DNA of 6,155 nt from Planctomycetaceae bacterium (lineage in GTDB: Bacteria; Planctomycetota; Planctomycetia; Pirellulales; Thermoguttaceae): the NCBI GenBank assembly GCA_003509805.1, contig DOMV01000082.1:2785-8939 (forward strand), read 5' to 3'. A model generated the notes under the pieces. The model worked only from the letters and a program-made list of their open reading frames with translations, had not been told where the DNA came from and made no database searches. This document shows, in pieces, positions 4,720-6,155 of this stretch. Numbering within the stretch: position 1 is the stretch's first letter; each line of letters opens with the position of its first letter. The position numbers and the translations under genes are program-made.

Positions 4720-5985
4720 TCATTGATTCAACCGCAATTCGACGGTTATGAACCGGTCCGCCTCCGAAATGCTCAAAACACGGAGCGTGCAGGGCCCCCA
4801 TTCGCATTCGTCGCCGACGTTGGGGAAGCGTTCGAGCAGTTCCTGGAGCAGCCCGGCGACCGTGACGCTTTCATGAACCGGCAACGCGATATCCAACTGT
4901 CGGGAAAGATGCCTCAGGTTCGCCAGGCCGTTCACGTGCCAGAGATTGGCCCCGGTTTTCGTGATCGGCGTCCGTTGATACAGGCGGCGGGCCCGGCTCG
5001 GTTCCCTCGCGAACAGGGTTTCGGCAATATCGTCCAGCGTGAGGATACCGATCGTCTCCCCGAATTCGTTGACAACCGCGGCGACCTCGCGGTTTGCATG
5101 GCGAAGTTGTTCGAGCACTTCGGCGACCGGGACGGACCAGGGAACGTACAGGACCGGCGAGGAATGTTCGCCCCATTGCCTGCGGAAGTCCTCCTTGAAA
5201 AGGCGCTTGAGCGACACAGCCGAGGCGATCTCCTCGGTATCCGCTTCGGTGACGAGCAGGTAACCCGATTGAGGAAAGGAAACATCCCTTAAAACATCAA
5301 GGGAAACCGGGGGGCGGAAGGTTTTCAAAAGCGGTCGCGGTCGCATCATTTCCTCCGCCGTGACGTCGGCAAGCGAGACGATGTTTTGGAGCACCTTTTG
5401 TTCGCGCCGGAGAAGGGCGGCATCCTCCTTGGACAATTTGACGGCCCGTTCGATATCGGCGATCCGTAAATAAGGTTCCGAGATGAATTTCGGAAACAGC
5501 AGCCGCCGGGAAAGGACGTTGACCCCTTCCAGGACCGGCATGATCGGGGTCAGGAGGCGAACCACCCAACCGAGCGGTAATGCGGTCAGCGTCGCGATCG
5601 CCCGGGGCGCGAGGATGGCGATGTTTTTCGGGAGCATTTCGCAAAAAACGATCAAGCCGACCAACGTACAGAGTGAGACGATTCCGCCGAGGGCGACCTG
5701 GTCTTCGGGAAACTTGAAAAGAAGAATCGAGGAAAGGGTGAAGAACATCAGGTTGGCCATGAGATTCCCGAGCAGGGCGGCCGTCAGGAGACGTTCCGGA
5801 GCCGCAATCAATCCGGCCGCCAATCGGGCCAGGGGACCGCCTTCGGCAAGGCGTTTTCGATCGGCCGTGCCCAGGCAGAAAAAGGCCGCCTCGCTCGCCG
5901 AAAAAAACGCCGAGGCGATCATGAGAAGAAACATGGCTCCCAGTATCGGGATATTATCGAGCAACTTATCGAACAACGCGGACAA
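4720..5985 (-). CDS. CNNM-domain / CBS-pair membrane protein (HlyC/CorC family)
   Basis: This 421-residue membrane protein has the layout of the hemolysin-related CorC/CNNM family, whose studied members are linked to Mg2+ (and Co2+) export. The order is an N-terminal CNNM (DUF21) domain (about 10-185), a CBS pair (about 205-330) and a C-terminal CorC_HlyC domain (about 340-420). Hydrophobic segments lie at about 12-34, 67-90, 98-116 and 127-150. Family motifs include FFSASEAA (27-34, usually SxSET), LLGNLMAN (71-78, usually NNxxN-like) and EMLPKNIAI (116-124, E-x-x-P-K). The second CBS domain ends with VNEFGETIGILTLDDI (315-330). The key SASEA and E..PK motifs are kept, so transport function is plausible, but the ion is not shown. 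The start is TTG at 5985 with AGGAG five bases upstream; the next ATG would cut into the first membrane helix. It may be transcribed with the RluA gene that follows. Confidence 0.9.
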   Translation of the reverse strand: MSALFDKLLDNIPILGAMFLLMIASAFFSASEAAFFCLGTADRKRLAEGGPLARLAAGLIAAPERLLTAALLGNLMANLMFFTLSSILLFKFPEDQVALGGIVSLCTLVGLIVFCEMLPKNIAILAPRAIATLTALPLGWVVRLLTPIMPVLEGVNVLSRRLLFPKFISEPYLRIADIERAVKLSKEDAALLRREQKVLQNIVSLADVTAEEMMRPRPLLKTFRPPVSLDVLRDVSFPQSGYLLVTEADTEEIASAVSLKRLFKEDFRRQWGEHSSPVLYVPWSVPVAEVLEQLRHANREVAAVVNEFGETIGILTLDDIAETLFAREPSRARRLYQRTPITKTGANLWHVNGLANLRHLSRQLDIALPVHESVTVAGLLQELLERFPNVGDECEWGPCTLRVLSISEADRFITVELRLNQ

Positions 5986-5990
5986 CGGAT

Positions 5991-5997
5991 CTCCTGG
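5991..5997 (-). promoter_or_regulatory. Strong ribosome binding site before a TTG start
   Basis: CCAGGAG on the minus strand, with AGGAG ending five bases before the TTG at 5985. It decides the start of the CNNM gene in favour of the rare codon, since no ATG or GTG is suitably placed. Confidence 0.75.
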
Positions 5998-5999
5998 AG

Positions 6000-6047
6000 T
6001 TCAACACCGTTGAAGTTCAATACCGTGCCTCACGTTCGATTTTCAAC
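6000..6047 (-). promoter_or_regulatory. Candidate promoter with overlapping TTCAAC palindromes for the CNNM gene
   Basis: A weak promoter can be read on the minus strand: TTGAAA (6046-6041), an 18-base spacer and TATTGA (6022-6017, three of six). Overlapping and following it are a perfect inverted repeat TTCAAC-acc-GTTGAA (6000-6014) and the palindrome TTGAAgTTCAA (6010-6020), with another TTCAAC half-site at 6042-6047. Half-sites across the -10 region and start point are typical of a repressor operator. The regulator is unknown and the promoter call is tentative. Confidence 0.35.
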
Positions 6048-6094
6048 ATGAGGACCGGCATGACGCGCCCCGGCATACGCGCCGTCGCACTTGG

Positions 6095-6155
6095 TATACT
6101 GAAAGCCATTGAAATTTCCCGAAGCCGATGCCTGGGAAGCCTGCTTTCCGAAGGT
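6095..6155. repeat. Intergenic structured repeat, copy C (cut by the window edge)
   Basis: The first 61 bases of the repeat are present, in the same orientation as A and B. The first 34 bases match each of the others at 29 positions; agcctgct (identical to copy A) follows. The left outer arm CGAAGCCG is intact. The inner GTAAAC hairpin and the right arm would lie beyond the edge. It sits upstream of the CNNM gene promoter region. Confidence 0.75.

Noticed and set aside
4648..5292. Plus-strand open frame of 214 codons opposite the CNNM gene
   Set aside because: Antisense shadow of a multi-domain protein with recognisable motifs; no independent support.

Overview
The window looks like a chromosomal housekeeping stretch from a bacterium, most likely a planctomycete (inference). 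The reasons are a long secreted PQQ-type beta-propeller protein with a very acidic tail, a cytidylate kinase with GRDQG in place of the more usual GRDMG/GRDIG, a small orphan protein, mostly weak Shine-Dalgarno sequences and wide gaps between co-oriented genes. All six genes read leftward (minus strand). There is no tRNA, rRNA, phage, IS element or CRISPR array.

In transcription order, right to left: an upstream region with a truncated repeat copy (6095-6155) and a candidate promoter/operator; a CNNM/CBS-domain membrane protein of the HlyC/CorC type (4720-5985, TTG start); an RluA-type pseudouridine synthase (3942-4631); a gap with a good sigma70-like promoter and 11-bp phased motifs; a small protein of unknown function (3502-3747); repeat copy B; cytidylate kinase cmk (2643-3341); a gap of about 450 bases with an extended -10 promoter, nested inverted repeats and repeat copy A; a PQQ-like beta-propeller lipoprotein-like or secreted protein (256-2163); and the first 47 codons of hemB (porphobilinogen synthase, 1-142), cut by the window edge.

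The genes do not form one pathway. They are a membrane transporter-like protein, an RNA modification enzyme, nucleotide metabolism, an envelope protein and tetrapyrrole synthesis, probably split into several transcription units. The separate promoters suggest CNNM-rluA, small gene-cmk, and PQQ gene-(hemB).

The most unusual content is non-coding. A repeat of about 130 bp occurs three times in gaps between genes, always in the same orientation relative to the genes. The two complete copies share an 18-nt identical core, an inner GTAAAC/GTTTAC hairpin and an outer 8-bp closing stem kept in both. A fourth, decayed copy may lie before hemB. Whether it is a small non-autonomous mobile repeat or a conserved leader/terminator RNA cannot be decided from one window.
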